This document shows, piece after piece, positions 26,143-34,327 of a stretch of DNA of 52,165 nt. The stretch spans positions 1 through 52,165 of the forward strand of contig CALAMC010000087.1 of NCBI GenBank assembly GCA_937925655.1, read 5' to 3'. How positions within the stretch are numbered: the first letter of the stretch is position 1; each line of letters begins with the position of its first letter. The stretch is from an uncultured candidate division Zixibacteria bacterium. Its GTDB lineage: Bacteria > Zixibacteria > MSB-5A5 > GN15 > PGXB01. The translations under genes and the position numbers were made by a program. Below the pieces are notes generated by a model. That model made no database searches. It was not told the DNA's origin and saw only the letters and a program-made list of their open reading frames with translations.

Positions 26143-26610
26143 ATGCTTGACAGGGTATTAACGAACATATACAGGCTTGGCAACCCGGGTTTTACCCTGG
26201 TTGAATTGGTTATCATTATTGTTGTTCTTGGCATTGTCGCGGCCGTGGCTATCCCCCGCTATGGCAACTTGACTGAAGCAGCTAAAATCAACGCCACCAG
26301 AAGCGAAATGGAAATTATAAAACGCGCCATTACCGGCAACGCCCGGCTGATTGCCGGGGGTGAATATGTCGATTGCGGTTTTGAGGGCGATGTTGGTTTT
26401 GTGCCGTCCCGATTGCAGGACCTGATTACAAAACCGGATTCCATCCCCACCTACGACAAATTCACCCGCCGGGGATGGAACGGCCCCTATCTGGACAGTA
26501 CCGGTGGAGCCTATTTAACCGACGCCTGGTTGGTCCCATACCTCTTCGACCCGGCCACCCGAACCATTACCTCGACCGCAACTGAACCCAACATCGTAAT
26601 GAGCTTTTAA
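26143..26610 (+). CDS. GspG-like pseudopilin
   Basis: This 155-residue prepilin has the cleavage context NPG before FTLVELVIIIVVLGIVAAVAIPRY. The C-terminal half has GWNGPYLDS followed by AYLTDAWLVPYLFD, recalling the WxGPYL...DPWG..Y pattern of GspG major pseudopilins. It lies 6 nt after the first pilin. Having a GspG-like protein in a PilMNOPQ-type operon blurs the type IV pilus/type II distinction. Confidence 0.85.
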   Translation: MLDRVLTNIYRLGNPGFTLVELVIIIVVLGIVAAVAIPRYGNLTEAAKINATRSEMEIIKRAITGNARLIAGGEYVDCGFEGDVGFVPSRLQDLITKPDSIPTYDKFTRRGWNGPYLDSTGGAYLTDAWLVPYLFDPATRTITSTATEPNIVMSF

Positions 26611-26636
26611 TCGATACAGAACTGTAATTGGGTAAC

Positions 26637-28244
26637 ATGACGAAAAAAGCTGAAAATAAAAATGACAGCGGCCGTTCCGCCATACGACAGAAACTTCGCC
26701 GGCGGATCGCGGCCAAACGGCCCCGGAAAAACCATTACATCGGCCGAACCATCGCCGTTACCGTCACGCCCGATACCGTTGTCTTGGCCACTCATTTTCG
26801 GGGGTTTTTTCGGTCCCGATTGATCGACGTCACCCGCATTCCCATTCCTGCGGATATCACCGATGAGGACGCCCGTCAGGCCTTATTGAATAGCGCCATC
26901 GGCGATTACCAGAAAAAATATCGAAACCCATTGACAAAAATCATAATGGGAACGGGCAGTGTGGACAGTGCCTTTCGGGTTATAAATCTGCCCGATATCC
27001 CGCGCAAAGATCTGGCGGGGGCCATTTACTGGGAGGCTGACAAACAAATCCCCTTCAAGCTGGACCGCTCATACTATGGCTATCGCGTACTGCCCCGAAA
27101 CAACGACTCTATCGAAGACGACGGACGTCTGGCTATTGCCGTTACCGCCTTCCAGAAATTGGGCATTGACCAAAATCTAAAATATATTCGGACAGCCGGA
27201 ATGAATGTTACCGCCGTCTATTCGGAACTTGAAGCGGTCGGATTTATGCTTTTCGGCTTGAAAAATTTTCATGAAGATGAAGTTTATGTCCTTGTCCGGG
27301 CCGGATCATCCAAAACGGAAATCGGCTTTTATCTCGGTCACCGACTGACCTTTGTCCACACCATCGCCCTTGGCGCCCCTCCGCAAGACAAAGCCGATAT
27401 GGGCGGGGCCGCCATCGAAAGATATTATGACACGCTTTTGTCCGAATTGCAGAACTCACTTGACTATTACGCCGGGCTCCATCCCAATGCCTCGCCCCGT
27501 ACTATATACTTGTACGGCGAAGTCATTTGCCGGGATAATATTCTGGCCGACTTGAGCACGCGCTCCGGTCTTGAATTCAAAAATATCGCCGGTGATTTGA
27601 ATATCGGCTCAAAAGCGAAACCCGGTGCGGATACCGAAAATATATTGCGTAACATGGGCACAATCGCACTGGCTTTGGCCGACTATCGCCTGCTGAATTT
27701 TTTGCCACCCGAACTTAAAGAAATACAGGCCGAAAGAAAATTCTATCGATTGTCCGTGCCCGCAATGGCGTTACTGGTATTCTTCCTGCTTGGCCTCTGG
27801 ATGTCCTGGAAGGCTACGGCCAATATCGAACAATCACGTCTTAACGGAATCGAAAGTGAAATTGCAAATTTTAAAAATTCTGCATCATATACCGTTTATC
27901 ACCAGATTAAAAAACAGATCTCCGGGGACAGGGAAATGCTTAAATTGCTGGAAAATAATCCCACCTTCCTGCACCTTAATCTCAAGGAATTGACTCATCT
28001 GACACCCTGGAAAATCAAACTTTTACAATACGAATTGAATAATGAAAACGGCCTGCCCCAACTTTCCCTGACCGGCCAGGCCTTTTCCAATGATCCGCCG
28101 CCTGAAGTTCTTCTGGCCGAATATATCGCGGGACTGGAAAAGTCGCCTTTTTACGACCGCGTGACCCTCAAACGCCATTCCAAAAAATATGAGAAAGGCC
28201 GCTTTGTTGTGGATTTTCAAATCGATATGAGGGCGATAATATGA
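26637..28244 (+). CDS. PilM-PilN fusion (GspL-like assembly protein)
   Basis: At 535 residues this protein joins a cytoplasmic actin-like domain (about residues 38-350: GRTIAVTVTPDTVVLATHF, INLPDIPRKDLAGAIYWEADKQIPF, YVLVRAGSSKTEIGFYLG) to one TM helix (about 372-391) and a PilN-like periplasmic domain (LARE-like coil, then QLSLTGQAFSN and VTLKRH...FVVDFQIDM). Separate PilM and PilN would give the same topology; GspL has it natively. I chose the ATG at 26637; the TTG three codons earlier is less likely. The next gene overlaps by 4 nt. Confidence 0.82.
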   Translation: MTKKAENKNDSGRSAIRQKLRRRIAAKRPRKNHYIGRTIAVTVTPDTVVLATHFRGFFRSRLIDVTRIPIPADITDEDARQALLNSAIGDYQKKYRNPLTKIIMGTGSVDSAFRVINLPDIPRKDLAGAIYWEADKQIPFKLDRSYYGYRVLPRNNDSIEDDGRLAIAVTAFQKLGIDQNLKYIRTAGMNVTAVYSELEAVGFMLFGLKNFHEDEVYVLVRAGSSKTEIGFYLGHRLTFVHTIALGAPPQDKADMGGAAIERYYDTLLSELQNSLDYYAGLHPNASPRTIYLYGEVICRDNILADLSTRSGLEFKNIAGDLNIGSKAKPGADTENILRNMGTIALALADYRLLNFLPPELKEIQAERKFYRLSVPAMALLVFFLLGLWMSWKATANIEQSRLNGIESEIANFKNSASYTVYHQIKKQISGDREMLKLLENNPTFLHLNLKELTHLTPWKIKLLQYELNNENGLPQLSLTGQAFSNDPPPEVLLAEYIAGLEKSPFYDRVTLKRHSKKYEKGRFVVDFQIDMRAII

Positions 28245-28801
28245 AATCCCGACACTATTTGACCGCCGCCATCACGGTCTCTCTGATTTTGGCCTGGGTG
28301 TTATTTTTAGCCGTCCCCACGGACAGAAAAATAAGGAATATTCGGGATAATATCAGTCAGCGGGAAAAACAGCTCGATGATTTCTACCATATCATGGCCG
28401 GTTTGCCCGAATTTTATAAATCCCGCAATGAACTGGACGAGAGAAAATCACGGTTGGTGTCCAAACTCATCCCCAAAAAGGATGTGATGAAACTTTTCGA
28501 TCTGATAGAAAAAATGGCCCGAAAAAACGGCGTGACCGTAAAGGAAATTACACCTTCGGTCGAGGAACTTCTCATTCTCAATCGACAATTACCCGATGAT
28601 GACCGACCGCAGATACTGGAAGTAGGTCTTAAACTGGAAGGGACTATAACGCAAGTCGGCCAGTTGATAAAAAATATCGAAGCCGAGAAATTCTACAAGG
28701 GCCTGACCTTTTGCCGGATATATAATCATTTTGGCGACCACCCCGGCTCCGATATACACTACGGATTTAAAGCCATTCTGGGAACCATTAAGGAAAGCTG
28801 A
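28241..28801 (+). CDS. PilO/GspM-like inner-membrane alignment protein
   Basis: This 186-residue bitopic protein has a TM helix (residues 8-26), a periplasmic coiled coil (NIRDNISQREKQLDDF...ELDERKSRL) and a ferredoxin-like C-terminal domain (KNGVTVKEITP...LKLEGTITQVGQLIKNIE). These match PilO. It overlaps its upstream gene by 4 nt and its downstream gene by 1 nt. Confidence 0.8.
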   Translation: MKSRHYLTAAITVSLILAWVLFLAVPTDRKIRNIRDNISQREKQLDDFYHIMAGLPEFYKSRNELDERKSRLVSKLIPKKDVMKLFDLIEKMARKNGVTVKEITPSVEELLILNRQLPDDDRPQILEVGLKLEGTITQVGQLIKNIEAEKFYKGLTFCRIYNHFGDHPGSDIHYGFKAILGTIKES

Positions 28802-29250
28802 TGCAGGAATCCCGGCGTAAGAAATTAATATACGCTCTGCTCGTCGCCGCCATGATTTATGGCTTGGCCAATATTCCGGGCGGTTCGGACAAGGGGCAAA
28901 CCGAAGAATTGATTGATGCCTCGACCCCGACTGAAGGCATGCCCCCTTCTTTGGCGACACAAACCATAAATATCGAATATTACAGCTCACTTCCCTGGGG
29001 AAGCGACCCCTTTTACCGCGTTTATTCCGAACTCGAAAATTCCCCTCCGCGGCAACAGCCGGTATCCCGTTGGACCTTGAACGGGGTCATCATTAACGAC
29101 CGGGCCACCGTCGCGGTTATAAATAAAACTATCGTGCGTATCGGAGACAATGTCAACGGCGCCCGTGTTGTCGATATTCAAAAAGACAAAGTCACGCTGG
29201 AACAGGACGGGTCCGAATTCGCCATACACATTACCCGGAGTGAAATATGA
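28801..29250 (+). CDS. PilP/GspC-like periplasmic linker protein
   Basis: This 149-residue protein has an N-terminal hydrophobic segment (residues 9-25), a Pro/Glu-rich spacer, the PWGSDPFYR segment, and a small beta domain (WTLNGVIINDRATVAVINKTIVRIGDNV) resembling the HR domain of GspC/PilP, which links the inner-membrane complex to the secretin. Its stop overlaps the secretin start by 4 nt. Confidence 0.75.
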   Translation: MQESRRKKLIYALLVAAMIYGLANIPGGSDKGQTEELIDASTPTEGMPPSLATQTINIEYYSSLPWGSDPFYRVYSELENSPPRQQPVSRWTLNGVIINDRATVAVINKTIVRIGDNVNGARVVDIQKDKVTLEQDGSEFAIHITRSEI

Positions 29251-30536
29251 AAAAATATATTATTGTGCTTATGACTATTCTACTGTCACTGAATCTTTAT
29301 GCCGATGACAGCCTGCCCGCACTGAATGACGTCACGACTTTAACCATCGATGATTTGCCCATCGCCACCATCCTGGCCATGATCGCCGAAGAACACGGCC
29401 TCGATATTATCGTTTCCGGCGAGGTTGCCGGAAATATCTCCATCCGTCTTGAAAATGTGATGGTCAAAGACGCCCTCGATGCCATTCTCATGGCCAACGG
29501 GTATAATTACTACCGGAAAGGTAATATCCTCATCGTCAAACCGTTGACGCAGGATATAATCGGGGAAACCATTTCGTCGACAGTGGAACTGGATAACATC
29601 TCCCCCGGAGCCGCCATCACCGCCGCTAAAGAATTGCTCTCGCCCAGGGGCAAAATCGTCGTCATCGAGGAAACCGGCCATGCCGGCGTCAAATATGTGC
29701 AGCGTACGCCCACGAGATTGTCGGTCATCGATATCCCGGAGGTGGTTCAAAAAGTCGTTCAATTTCTGGAAAGCATCGACATTCCCGAAGAACAGCTTTC
29801 GATCCATGTGAAAATTATCGAAACCAATATTTCCAATGAAAAAGTCATCGGCTTGAATTGGCCGACGTCCTTGACCGGCCGCTTCGGCGCTCTTCAAAAC
29901 GCCTCCGGGTCATCTACTTCGGGCGGCACCACCGAATCGGAGAAAAAATCCCTCGGCCGCCGTGACATCGGCGATAACAGCTGGGAATGGGGAACACTGT
30001 CGGTCGATGAAGTCAGCATGGTGCTCGACTTCCTCCAGCAAAACGGCAATTCCCGCCTTGTTTCCGACCCGCGCATTACCGCCTTAAATAATCATCAGTC
30101 CGAAATAAAAGTGACCACGATTGTCCCCATCCAGACCATCAACCGCTTCAGCGAAGCCGGTTCTACGCAGGATATCGTGACTTTTCAGGACGAAGAGGTC
30201 GGCATCACTTTGAAAGTCGTCCCGCATATCACCAGGGACGGAAACATCTTGCTCGATGTCAACCCGGTCATTGCCGAGATAATCGGCTACTCCGGCCCGG
30301 TGGAAAATCAGAAGCCGATTACCTCCGAACGTTCTGTCACGGCCCTGGTGCGAGTCAAAGACGGCGAGACAGCCGTACTGGGTGGTTTGCTCAAAGAAAA
30401 CGAAATCGAAACGACCAAAAAAGTGGCTTTCCTCGGATCCATACCGATTCTCGGCCATCTCTTCCGGCATTCTTCCCGCGAAAAAAGCTCCACCGACCTG
30501 CTGATATTGATTACACCGACAATTTTGAAAAATTAG
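29247..30536 (+). CDS. Secretin (PilQ/GspD-like), short form
   Basis: This 429-residue outer-membrane secretin has a signal peptide (about residues 1-19). An N0/STN-like domain (TIDDLPIATILAMIAEEHGLDIIVSGEV, about 30-105), a further N domain and the C-terminal secretin domain (LVSDPRITALNN, VTFQDEEVGITLKVVPHIT, GETAVLGGLLKE, IPILGHLFRH) follow. It is shorter than typical PilQ and lacks AMIN domains. It ends the operon and overlaps, tail to tail, the convergent MauE-like gene by 4 nt. Confidence 0.92.
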   Translation: MKKYIIVLMTILLSLNLYADDSLPALNDVTTLTIDDLPIATILAMIAEEHGLDIIVSGEVAGNISIRLENVMVKDALDAILMANGYNYYRKGNILIVKPLTQDIIGETISSTVELDNISPGAAITAAKELLSPRGKIVVIEETGHAGVKYVQRTPTRLSVIDIPEVVQKVVQFLESIDIPEEQLSIHVKIIETNISNEKVIGLNWPTSLTGRFGALQNASGSSTSGGTTESEKKSLGRRDIGDNSWEWGTLSVDEVSMVLDFLQQNGNSRLVSDPRITALNNHQSEIKVTTIVPIQTINRFSEAGSTQDIVTFQDEEVGITLKVVPHITRDGNILLDVNPVIAEIIGYSGPVENQKPITSERSVTALVRVKDGETAVLGGLLKENEIETTKKVAFLGSIPILGHLFRHSSREKSSTDLLILITPTILKN

Positions 30537-30994
30537 GCCCGGCGGCCGACAAGATCGAATCGCTTTGACTTGCTGAATAATAAATAAACCGTAAGCGCCA
30601 ATAGGCCGATATCGCGTACCAATAAATCAATGGCACTACTGCGCGCCTTGGAACTGACCGTAAAACACCCGCACTCCAGATTCACCCCCCGGATTATATT
30701 GACCGATATGCCTATAATAAAAGCCAATACCATCATATTGAATATTAAGATACTGCCTTCTTTATAAATCCCCAATATCAGGCTAATTCCGCAAATCATT
30801 TCCACCCACGGCAATATCAGAGCGAATATATTGATGAGCGAACCCGGCAACATGTGATAATTATAGACTATCCTCGCGAACTGCCCCGGGTCGGCGATTT
30901 TATCTATTGAGGCATAAATAAACACGATGCCCACAAATATCCTTACCACAAGATTCAAATAATCATTGTGCAGAAACGTCTTAATCCTCGCCAC
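30533..30994 (-). CDS. MauE/DoxX-family membrane protein
   Basis: This 153-residue protein has four TM helices. It contains KIADPGQFARIVYNYHMLP and the LECGCFT motif typical of MauE-like DoxX relatives, which are linked to disulfide or sulfur redox chemistry in the envelope. I chose the GTG at 30994, which has an AAGGGGG SD and overlaps the rhodanese stop by 1 nt; a longer frame back to 31120 would cover the rhodanese gene. Confidence 0.8.
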   Translation of the reverse strand: MARIKTFLHNDYLNLVVRIFVGIVFIYASIDKIADPGQFARIVYNYHMLPGSLINIFALILPWVEMICGISLILGIYKEGSILIFNMMVLAFIIGISVNIIRGVNLECGCFTVSSKARSSAIDLLVRDIGLLALTVYLLFSKSKRFDLVGRRA

Positions 30995-31494
30995 TATTCT
31001 ATCCCCCTTTCGACCGGCAATTTGGCCTTCTCCCATTCCCGCCAGCCTCCGAAGAAAACATAAATATCGGTCCAGCCCTGCAATACCATTTCCCTGGCGA
31101 GCATCAACGAGGTCTCGCACTCCTCACCGGAACAATATAAAACCAGCGGCCGGTCGCGAGATATTTTCGGCGACACTTCATCCCAGAAAAGGTCCATTTC
31201 TTCATAGGGTAGGTTAATCGCCCCGCGAATATGCCCATACTCATAGTCCTCCTGGTCGCGGGCATCGATAAATAATACTTCCGATGACTGGAATTTGGCC
31301 GCCGCCTCATCAAGAGAAATAAACGGCGGATCCCCCTCCTGGGCCGATGGTGGCACAATTATTGAATCCGAACCAGATACCGATGGCCAATTGCCCATAA
31401 GATCGAGATTTTCCTGTCTGACAGCATTAGTTACAATGGCCGCCAAGGCAGATATCACAATCAAAATCAGTGCTTGAGCGAGTCGTCCGTTCAT
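30994..31494 (-). CDS. Membrane-anchored rhodanese-domain protein
   Basis: This 166-residue protein has an N-terminal signal anchor (residues 5-23) and a rhodanese domain (about 55-160) with FIDARDQEDYEYGHIRGAINLP and the active-site loop CSGEECETS (C121). The domain should therefore lie outside the cytoplasm. Together with the MauE-like protein it may move sulfane sulfur or reducing power in the periplasm; this is inference from the pairing. No strong SD precedes its ATG. Confidence 0.85.
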   Translation of the reverse strand: MNGRLAQALILIVISALAAIVTNAVRQENLDLMGNWPSVSGSDSIIVPPSAQEGDPPFISLDEAAAKFQSSEVLFIDARDQEDYEYGHIRGAINLPYEEMDLFWDEVSPKISRDRPLVLYCSGEECETSLMLAREMVLQGWTDIYVFFGGWREWEKAKLPVERGIE

Positions 31495-31554
31495 ATATGC
31501 TTTTTAACCCAAAACGCGCCGGCGGTTTCAATAAATCATAATTAATTGGCAGCA

Positions 31555-31583
31555 AATATGTTACATGACAGTCTTTTTGTCAA
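31555..31583 (-). promoter_or_regulatory. Sigma-70-type promoter for rhodanese/MauE operon
   Basis: On the minus strand TTGACA (31583-31578) and CATATT (31560-31555) are separated by 17 bp, giving a leader of about 50 nt. Confidence 0.45.
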
Positions 31584-31600
31584 ACATTAATTTGCCGTAT

Positions 31601-31635
31601 AAAAATACCACAGCCGTCGAAATTGACAGCTGTGG
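31601..31635 (-). terminator. Intrinsic terminator of the 62-residue gene
   Basis: CCACAGC (31608-31614) pairs with GCTGTGG (31629-31635), with further GTC/GAC pairing inside. A T-rich tract (TATTTTTA) follows on the minus strand. Confidence 0.75.
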
Positions 31636-31680
31636 CACAAAATTTACGCGCTCTGAAATCAGAAAAATCTTTTCTTCAAC

Positions 31681-31869
31681 CTATTGAACAGTAACCGCTA
31701 CACCCGTCGTCTTGGCATACCTGACTCCCAGAAGAATATGCTTTCCATTGAGAATCAGGGTGGTGATATGCGCAAATTTTTCGGGTGCCAGACCCTGAAG
31801 GCCATAAGGATGCCAGCAATCCTTAACGGCCGCTTTGGCAAATTTCTCTTTCTCTTTTCTCGCGGGCAT
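31681..31869 (-). CDS. Small protein of unknown function (62 residues)
   Basis: I do not recognise this protein. It is basic at the N-terminus (MPARKEKEKFAKAAVKDCWHPYG) and has a hydrophobic beta-like C-terminus (ILLGVRYAKTTGVAVTVQ). It has no signal peptide. It is supported as a real gene by a strong SD (AAAGGGGAG), a consensus promoter about 250 bp upstream and a terminator directly downstream. The long leader (31870-32112) has extensive predicted structure, suggesting control at the RNA level. Confidence 0.6.
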   Translation of the reverse strand: MPARKEKEKFAKAAVKDCWHPYGLQGLAPEKFAHITTLILNGKHILLGVRYAKTTGVAVTVQ

Positions 31870-32112
31870 GACATCTCCCCTTTACCTGGTTATGTGAGGC
31901 AATGGTTGACGGCAAGTTGGGGGCAAGATTTTAAAAGACTTTTCACCACCTCCTTAACGATTTGATTTTATCGTGAGGCTCAACTCCTCAAACTTGATAC
32001 GAATCGTTTGAGGCGGCAGATGGTAATCTTGCGGCTGACTCCTCTTATTCCCCCCAACGGGCCACGCAACCGCAAAGAAGCAGGTAACTCAAAGATGTCG
32101 CATTTTTTGCTG
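31870..32112 (-). promoter_or_regulatory. Long structured 5' leader (candidate riboregulator)
   Basis: This 243-nt untranslated region lies between a consensus promoter and the 62-residue gene and has no convincing reading frame. GUUGGGGG (32058-32051) is exactly complementary to CCCCCAAC (31923-31916), closing a long-range helix. Inside it, CUCAAAC/GUUUGAG (32012-32006 with 31993-31987) forms a hairpin that continues through GAU/AUC to a UCGU loop. ACGAU/AUCGU forms a second, smaller hairpin. A strong SD-like AAGGAGGUGGUG occurs within the leader. I do not match it to a known riboswitch class. Confidence 0.45.
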
Positions 32113-32117
32113 ATTTT

Positions 32118-32146
32118 ATTCTAGCCTGTAACTTGGCCCAAGTCAA
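32118..32146 (-). promoter_or_regulatory. Sigma-70-type promoter of structured leader and 62-residue gene
   Basis: On the minus strand TTGACT (32146-32141) and TAGAAT (32123-32118) are separated by exactly 17 bp. The start would be near 32111. Confidence 0.65.
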
Positions 32147-32227
32147 GGCAAAAGAAACCACGACGCAATATTTGCGAAATATATAATCGAATATTTCAAT
32201 ATCTATTTGGCAGAAATTGCGTTAAGA

Positions 32228-32740
32228 TTATTTAACTATTCGACTTACCGAATCGGGAGAAATCTTGTACTCCTGCGACAGCCCCACCACTATTTCTTTG
32301 ATAGAAACCCGTTTCTCGTATGGGGTCAGATCGGCGGGCAGACTCCCGACTTTCTTTTTATAACTAAGCCTTATTGCCTCGGCCATTGCATCCTTGGCCT
32401 TGGGTTTTTGTGCCGTTTGCAAAGAATTTTCCTTCCGGGCCGCCGTTTCCGTTTGCGCCCTTTCCTTTGCCGCCAGAAGCGAATCAAAATGTCTGTTCAG
32501 GCTGTCAATCTGCTTTCCGTAAAACAGCTCCACCTTAAGAATCGAATCGATATAAAACCTCGTCGAATCATCGAACTGCCTCAAATAAACGCTGTCGCGT
32601 TCGGCATAATACTGCTCTTTGATTCTTTCCAGCTCGGTTGTCTGCCGTTTGGCCGAAATCGTGGATTTCATGACCGAAATGGCCACAATACCGCCGGCCA
32701 AAACCACAATCGCCAATATCTTTAAAATGTTTTTCAGCAT
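32228..32740 (-). CDS. Small membrane-anchored coiled-coil protein
   Basis: This 170-residue protein of unrecognised family has an N-terminal TM helix (residues 5-23) followed by long charged helices (TTELERIKEQYYAERDSVYLRQF, SLNRHFDSLLAAKERAQTE), probably a coiled coil. A C-terminal HTH-like tail (VSIKEIVVGLSQEYKISPDSVSRIVK) resembles a sigma-factor-type helix pair but is probably periplasmic if the N-terminus is an anchor. A TTGACA/TATTTT promoter leaves a leader of only about 8 nt and no SD is present. Confidence 0.65.
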   Translation of the reverse strand: MLKNILKILAIVVLAGGIVAISVMKSTISAKRQTTELERIKEQYYAERDSVYLRQFDDSTRFYIDSILKVELFYGKQIDSLNRHFDSLLAAKERAQTETAARKENSLQTAQKPKAKDAMAEAIRLSYKKKVGSLPADLTPYEKRVSIKEIVVGLSQEYKISPDSVSRIVK

Positions 32741-32755
32741 TTTATTATGACTCTC

Positions 32756-32783
32756 AAAATAGACTGCCGCCGGCCCCTGTCAA
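32756..32783 (-). promoter_or_regulatory. Sigma-70-type promoter with very short leader
   Basis: On the minus strand TTGACA (32783-32778) and TATTTT (32761-32756) are separated by 16 bp. The start codon at 32740 is about 8 nt from the expected transcript start. Confidence 0.45.
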
Positions 32784-32798
32784 CCATAAATAAAATTA

Positions 32799-32834
32799 GC
32801 CAAAACAAAACCCGGCCCATCCTTGAGCCGGGTT
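32799..32834 (-). terminator. Intrinsic terminator of the glycan cluster
   Basis: AACCCGGC (32809-32816) pairs with GCCGGGTT (32827-32834). On the minus strand it runs into TTTTGTTTTGG. It closes the operon that extends from about 44447 to 32932. Confidence 0.75.
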
Positions 32835-32931
32835 GTGCTTCGGCATTCCGCGAGTTACCTGTTATGACGTGCGGAATACTTCCTCCGAACTGCTTCATTA
32901 ATATTACAAATAAACAACCGAATGGTTCCGG

Positions 32932-33648
32932 CTATCGACGTATTTTCAGCACCAGATATACCCATGGCCGCACCATCGACCACCACCCCGTGAGCGGCTT
33001 GATTTTACTGTAATTTTTCTTCTCCGGCGGATATACCATCGACACCGGCACCTCCTTGATCCGGTAGCCGCCTTTTAAAACATGATAATGAATATAATAC
33101 TCCATTTCGTACTTGTTCAGCCAGGCCTGATCGATTCGAAAACGGGCGTCGTCGAACAATGACAGTCGATACGCCCGAAACCCGCAGGTAACATCGGTTC
33201 CCTTAAATCCGGTCGCCGCATTAACCAGCCCCGTAAATAACCTTATCATGATTTTCCGAAATAATGGCAAATTGGGCGCCTGTCCGCCGAACAAATAACG
33301 CGACCCCTGGACATAGTCATAATTTTCACTCAATATCGGTTCAACCAATCGGTCGATCTCTTCCGGTAACATCTTGCCGTTGGCCGCCATTATGACAATA
33401 ACGTCGTAATTATTTTCGCGGCCGAATTTTATCGCCTCCCGGATTCCCACCCCGATACCCAGATTATTGTCATGCCTGATTAAAAAATGCCCCGAGGCCA
33501 ATAATACATCATAACTGCCGTCGGCGGAGCCGTCATCGACAAAGAGAATATCATACTCCCGTTCTTCCGGAAACGCCGCCAGAAGCCTCTTTAATTTTTC
33601 TCCCTCATTGTACGAAAAAACCGCCGTCAGTATGCGTCGTTGAGCCAT
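32932..33648 (-). CDS. GT2 glycosyltransferase, polyprenyl-phosphate sugar synthase-like
   Basis: This 238-residue GT2 protein resembles dolichol-phosphate mannose synthases. It has SYNEGEKL, ILFVDDGSADGS, and GYRIKEVPVS, with a C-terminal segment YSKIKPLTGWWSMVRPWVYL. At the usual second acidic motif it reads MAANGKMLPEEI (residues 87-98) where the paralogue at 38571 has GDDQHEP. It may be a distinct specificity or a weakened enzyme. I chose the ATG at 33648; a longer frame overlaps the upstream gene. It is the last gene of the glycan operon. Confidence 0.82.
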   Translation of the reverse strand: MAQRRILTAVFSYNEGEKLKRLLAAFPEEREYDILFVDDGSADGSYDVLLASGHFLIRHDNNLGIGVGIREAIKFGRENNYDVIVIMAANGKMLPEEIDRLVEPILSENYDYVQGSRYLFGGQAPNLPLFRKIMIRLFTGLVNAATGFKGTDVTCGFRAYRLSLFDDARFRIDQAWLNKYEMEYYIHYHVLKGGYRIKEVPVSMVYPPEKKNYSKIKPLTGWWSMVRPWVYLVLKIRR

Positions 33649-33655
33649 ACCTGTA

Positions 33656-34327
33656 CTATTTATCCTTATACGGCGGCCAGAGATACGGCCGCTCGAAAGC
33701 ATCAATCCGGCATTTTAAATCCTTGACCGATTTAATGACTTTGGCCGGATTTCCCGCCGCAACCATTTCCTCCGGGATGTCTCTGGTCACCACCGACCCC
33801 GCCCCGATTAACGCCTCCCGACCGATTTTGACCGCCGGAAGAATCGTGCAGTTGGCCCCGATGCGCGCCATATCGCCGACCGTCGCCCCGCCCCCGCACT
33901 CTTTCCATTTCGGGCAACCCATCGGATGCGGATCGTCGGTGAAAACCACATGCGGGCCTAAAAACACATATTGCCCCAGCGTCACCATTTCCAGAAAACA
34001 ACCGGTGTGAATCCGGGTATTATCGCCTACGACATTTTCATATTCCAGAACGGCATGCGTTCCAATCGATACATTATGCCCGATTTTATTATCTTCGCGA
34101 ATCGAAGCTCCCTGTCCGGATTGGAAATTATCCCCTATTACCGACCCGGCATAGATGGTTGTAAACGGTCGTATTACCGCATTTTTACCGATCACCAACG
34201 CGCGTTCGCCTTCCCGTGTTCCTCGCGGCGGCTGTCCCAGCACGGCCGGACCGTAAATGATCGTGCCGTCGCCTATGGAGACTTTTTCATATATTCTCAC
34301 GTCACCGAAGGTTTTCACGTTTTTCAT
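33656..34327 (-). CDS. Hexapeptide-repeat sugar N-acetyltransferase (WlbB-like)
   Basis: This 223-residue left-handed beta-helix acetyltransferase has isoleucine-patch repeats from residue 15 (VSIGDGTIIYGPAVLG) to about 185, including GHNVSIGTHAVLEYENVVGDNTRI and ALIGAGSVVTRDIPEEMVAAGNPAKVI. Proteins of this group acetylate UDP-linked amino sugars. It overlaps the WlbA-like oxidoreductase gene by 4 nt, a common pairing. The required aminotransferase is absent from the window. Confidence 0.82.
   Translation of the reverse strand: MKNVKTFGDVRIYEKVSIGDGTIIYGPAVLGQPPRGTREGERALVIGKNAVIRPFTTIYAGSVIGDNFQSGQGASIREDNKIGHNVSIGTHAVLEYENVVGDNTRIHTGCFLEMVTLGQYVFLGPHVVFTDDPHPMGCPKWKECGGGATVGDMARIGANCTILPAVKIGREALIGAGSVVTRDIPEEMVAAGNPAKVIKSVKDLKCRIDAFERPYLWPPYKDK

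Noticed and set aside
30995..31120. Extended start of the MauE-like protein
   Set aside because: It would overlap the rhodanese gene over 126 nt; the GTG at 30994 has a good SD.
31684..31965. 93-codon plus-strand frame over the 62-residue gene
   Set aside because: It lacks an SD and promoter, whereas the minus-strand gene has both and a terminator.
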